This document shows positions 6,459 to 7,327 of a stretch of DNA of 7,327 nucleotides, piece after piece. Where the stretch lies: NCBI GenBank assembly GCA_023259685.1, contig JALRGP010000011.1:8985-16311 (forward strand). Direction: 5' to 3'. Numbering within the stretch: the first letter of the stretch is position 1; the number at the start of each line of letters is the position of its first letter. The DNA is from Alphaproteobacteria bacterium (GTDB lineage Bacteria > Pseudomonadota > Alphaproteobacteria > JALRGP01). Below the pieces are notes generated by a model. That model saw only the letters and a program-made list of their open reading frames with translations, had not been told where the DNA came from and made no database searches. Made by a program: the position numbers and the translations under genes.

Positions 6459-6991
6459 TTCCATTATTATCAACGATTCTATCTCTTTCTAATTTTGCCC
6501 CAATTATTCAAAAGTGGATTCAAAGTACTTCTAATGATCATGATTTAGACCATATCACATCAATGATCATTGGTATTGCGCAAAAAATCACAAAATCAAA
6601 AACCCATGATGATATGTTGAAAGAGCTACAAGAATCAAAAATTTTAGCATCAAAATTTCAAGATAAAATGACAAAAATGGATGAGAAAATTCAAAAAATT
6701 ATCTTAAACGACAGAAAGGATGCAAGGTGTCGAGATATGTCTTTGATCCAAGCTGGAAAAATTAATAAAAGAGCAGATTTTATGGTGGTATGTGCGGCCA
6801 TTGGATTATTAATTTGTTTAGTCACAATTGGATTTTTTTCACATAAAATATCTGGAGAAGCGATTGGCATTATATCGACTATTGCAGGTCTTTTTGGATC
6901 ATGTCTAAAGGATGCGTATGGTTTTGAATTTGGCTCATCACGAGGAAGTAAGGAAAAAGACAATGTTTTATATAGAAAAAGTCTTTTTTAG
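6455..6991 (+). CDS. Holin-like phage membrane protein (FGSSRGSKEKD type)
   Basis: This 178-residue protein has the layout of a membrane protein common in alphaproteobacterial prophages and often found near lysis genes. The N-terminal half is a helical, charged region (about 20-90). It is followed by D-A-R-x-R-D (89-94) and an A-G-x-x-N-x-R-A-D motif, a first membrane helix (about 109-128), a second (about 134-151), and a conserved tail FEFGSSRGSKEKD (157-169). By analogy it sits in the inner membrane, possibly as a holin or holin partner, but lysis activity is inference. I chose the ATG at 6455 because it makes an ATGA overlap with the previous stop and lies 10 bases after AAGGG (6440-6444). 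A GTG at 6449 would add two residues but is only four bases from that site. No endolysin, tail or capsid gene is visible nearby. Confidence 0.85.
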   Translation: MIPLLSTILSLSNFAPIIQKWIQSTSNDHDLDHITSMIIGIAQKITKSKTHDDMLKELQESKILASKFQDKMTKMDEKIQKIILNDRKDARCRDMSLIQAGKINKRADFMVVCAAIGLLICLVTIGFFSHKISGEAIGIISTIAGLFGSCLKDAYGFEFGSSRGSKEKDNVLYRKSLF

Positions 6992-7007
6992 TAGAATTTG
7001 ATTTTTT

Positions 7008-7080
7008 AACAACCTTGTTCTTGAATAATTTTCAAAATAGGTTTAATCTGTAACCACAGGGTTGTTTAAATTATTTAAAT
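7008..7080. repeat. Inverted and direct AT-rich repeats before the secreted-protein gene
   Basis: AACAACC (7008-7014) pairs with GGTTGTT (7060-7066) across a 45-base loop. TTTAAAT occurs twice, at 7065-7071 and 7074-7080, nine bases apart, ending two bases before the TTG start. The first could fold the leader or end the upstream transcript; the second could be a regulator site or simply AT-rich sequence. A TTTAAT at 7042-7047 is a weak -10 candidate. Confidence 0.25.
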
Positions 7081-7081
7081 T

Positions 7082-7327
7082 TTGTTAAGAAAAATCTTGA
7101 CTTTATCGTCGGCAGCAATGGTCATTCCATATGTGACAGCAACGGCTCAGGAGCACATGTATTTGCCTCATGAATTGCAATATGAGCAGAAAGAATTACC
7201 TCCTGTTGTTTATTCCAAATCTTCATCTAAAAGTGCAATAGATAGTGTGTCGTCTCACCTTTTTCATGTGGGTTTTATGTTTGGACCCACCATGCGAGGA
7301 CATCAGAGGAACAGCAATCTTCCAATT
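7082..7327 (+). CDS. Secreted, probably outer-membrane protein (5' part only)
   Basis: The frame opens at 7079 after a TAA and stays open to the window edge, giving 82 residues with the gene unfinished. The TTG start gives a signal peptide: a basic start (Arg3, Lys4), a hydrophobic core (about 5-18) and an A-T-A cleavage site, probably after residue 22. The mature start is polar and rich in Gln, Glu, Pro and Ser (about 23-58) and is followed by HLFHVGFMFGPTMRG, which looks like the first strand of an outer-membrane beta-barrel or surface antigen. No ribosome binding site precedes the TTG; ATT at 7079 is an alternative, whereas the next ATG (7118) would cut the signal peptide. The barrel assignment is inference from about 15 residues. 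Confidence 0.65.
   Translation, partial: MLRKILTLSSAAMVIPYVTATAQEHMYLPHELQYEQKELPPVVYSKSSSKSAIDSVSSHLFHVGFMFGPTMRGHQRNSNLPI

Noticed and set aside
6691..6963. Minus-strand 90-residue frame opposite the holin-like gene
   Set aside because: The plus-strand frame has recognisable membrane helices and family motifs; the opposite frame has none and is a shadow.

Overview
The window is AT-rich (judged by eye, not computed) and carries ordinary bacterial genes, all on the plus strand. Low GC, weak or absent Shine-Dalgarno sites, TTG starts and an alphaproteobacterial-type phage membrane protein suggest a host-associated alphaproteobacterium, perhaps Holosporales-like. That placement is inference; the best test is a phylogeny of the leucyl-tRNA synthetase.

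Left part (1-814): a small acidic ORF of unknown function (158-463), then about 350 bases without a convincing gene. This gap holds a perfect 11-bp hairpin, a nine-codon mini-ORF with a good ribosome binding site, and a possibly decayed reading frame.

Middle (815-5912): a small helical protein resembling the flagellin chaperone FliS; a complete ABC exporter half-transporter with every ATPase motif; leuS, encoding leucyl-tRNA synthetase with HIGH, KMSKS, editing and zinc-type motifs; and a 92-residue membrane-anchored protein whose start overlaps the end of leuS. That last gene sits where many alphaproteobacteria carry lptE, but it lacks a lipobox and is too short. Its C-terminal half is more like the GspM/PilO type.

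Right part (5913-7327): a candidate extended -10 promoter precedes two translationally coupled genes with an ATGA overlap. The second encodes a two-helix membrane protein ending in FEFGSSRGSKEKD, typical of holin-neighbourhood proteins in alphaproteobacterial prophages. No other phage gene is visible, so the pair is either the edge of a prophage or a retained remnant. The window closes inside a secreted, probably outer-membrane protein that starts at a TTG codon and has a clear signal peptide.

There is little sign of functional linkage between the blocks. The clear couplings are leuS with its small partner and the phage-like pair. No tRNA, rRNA, CRISPR array or intact insertion sequence was recognised. 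The strongest leads are the coupled phage-type pair and the orphan FliS-like gene.
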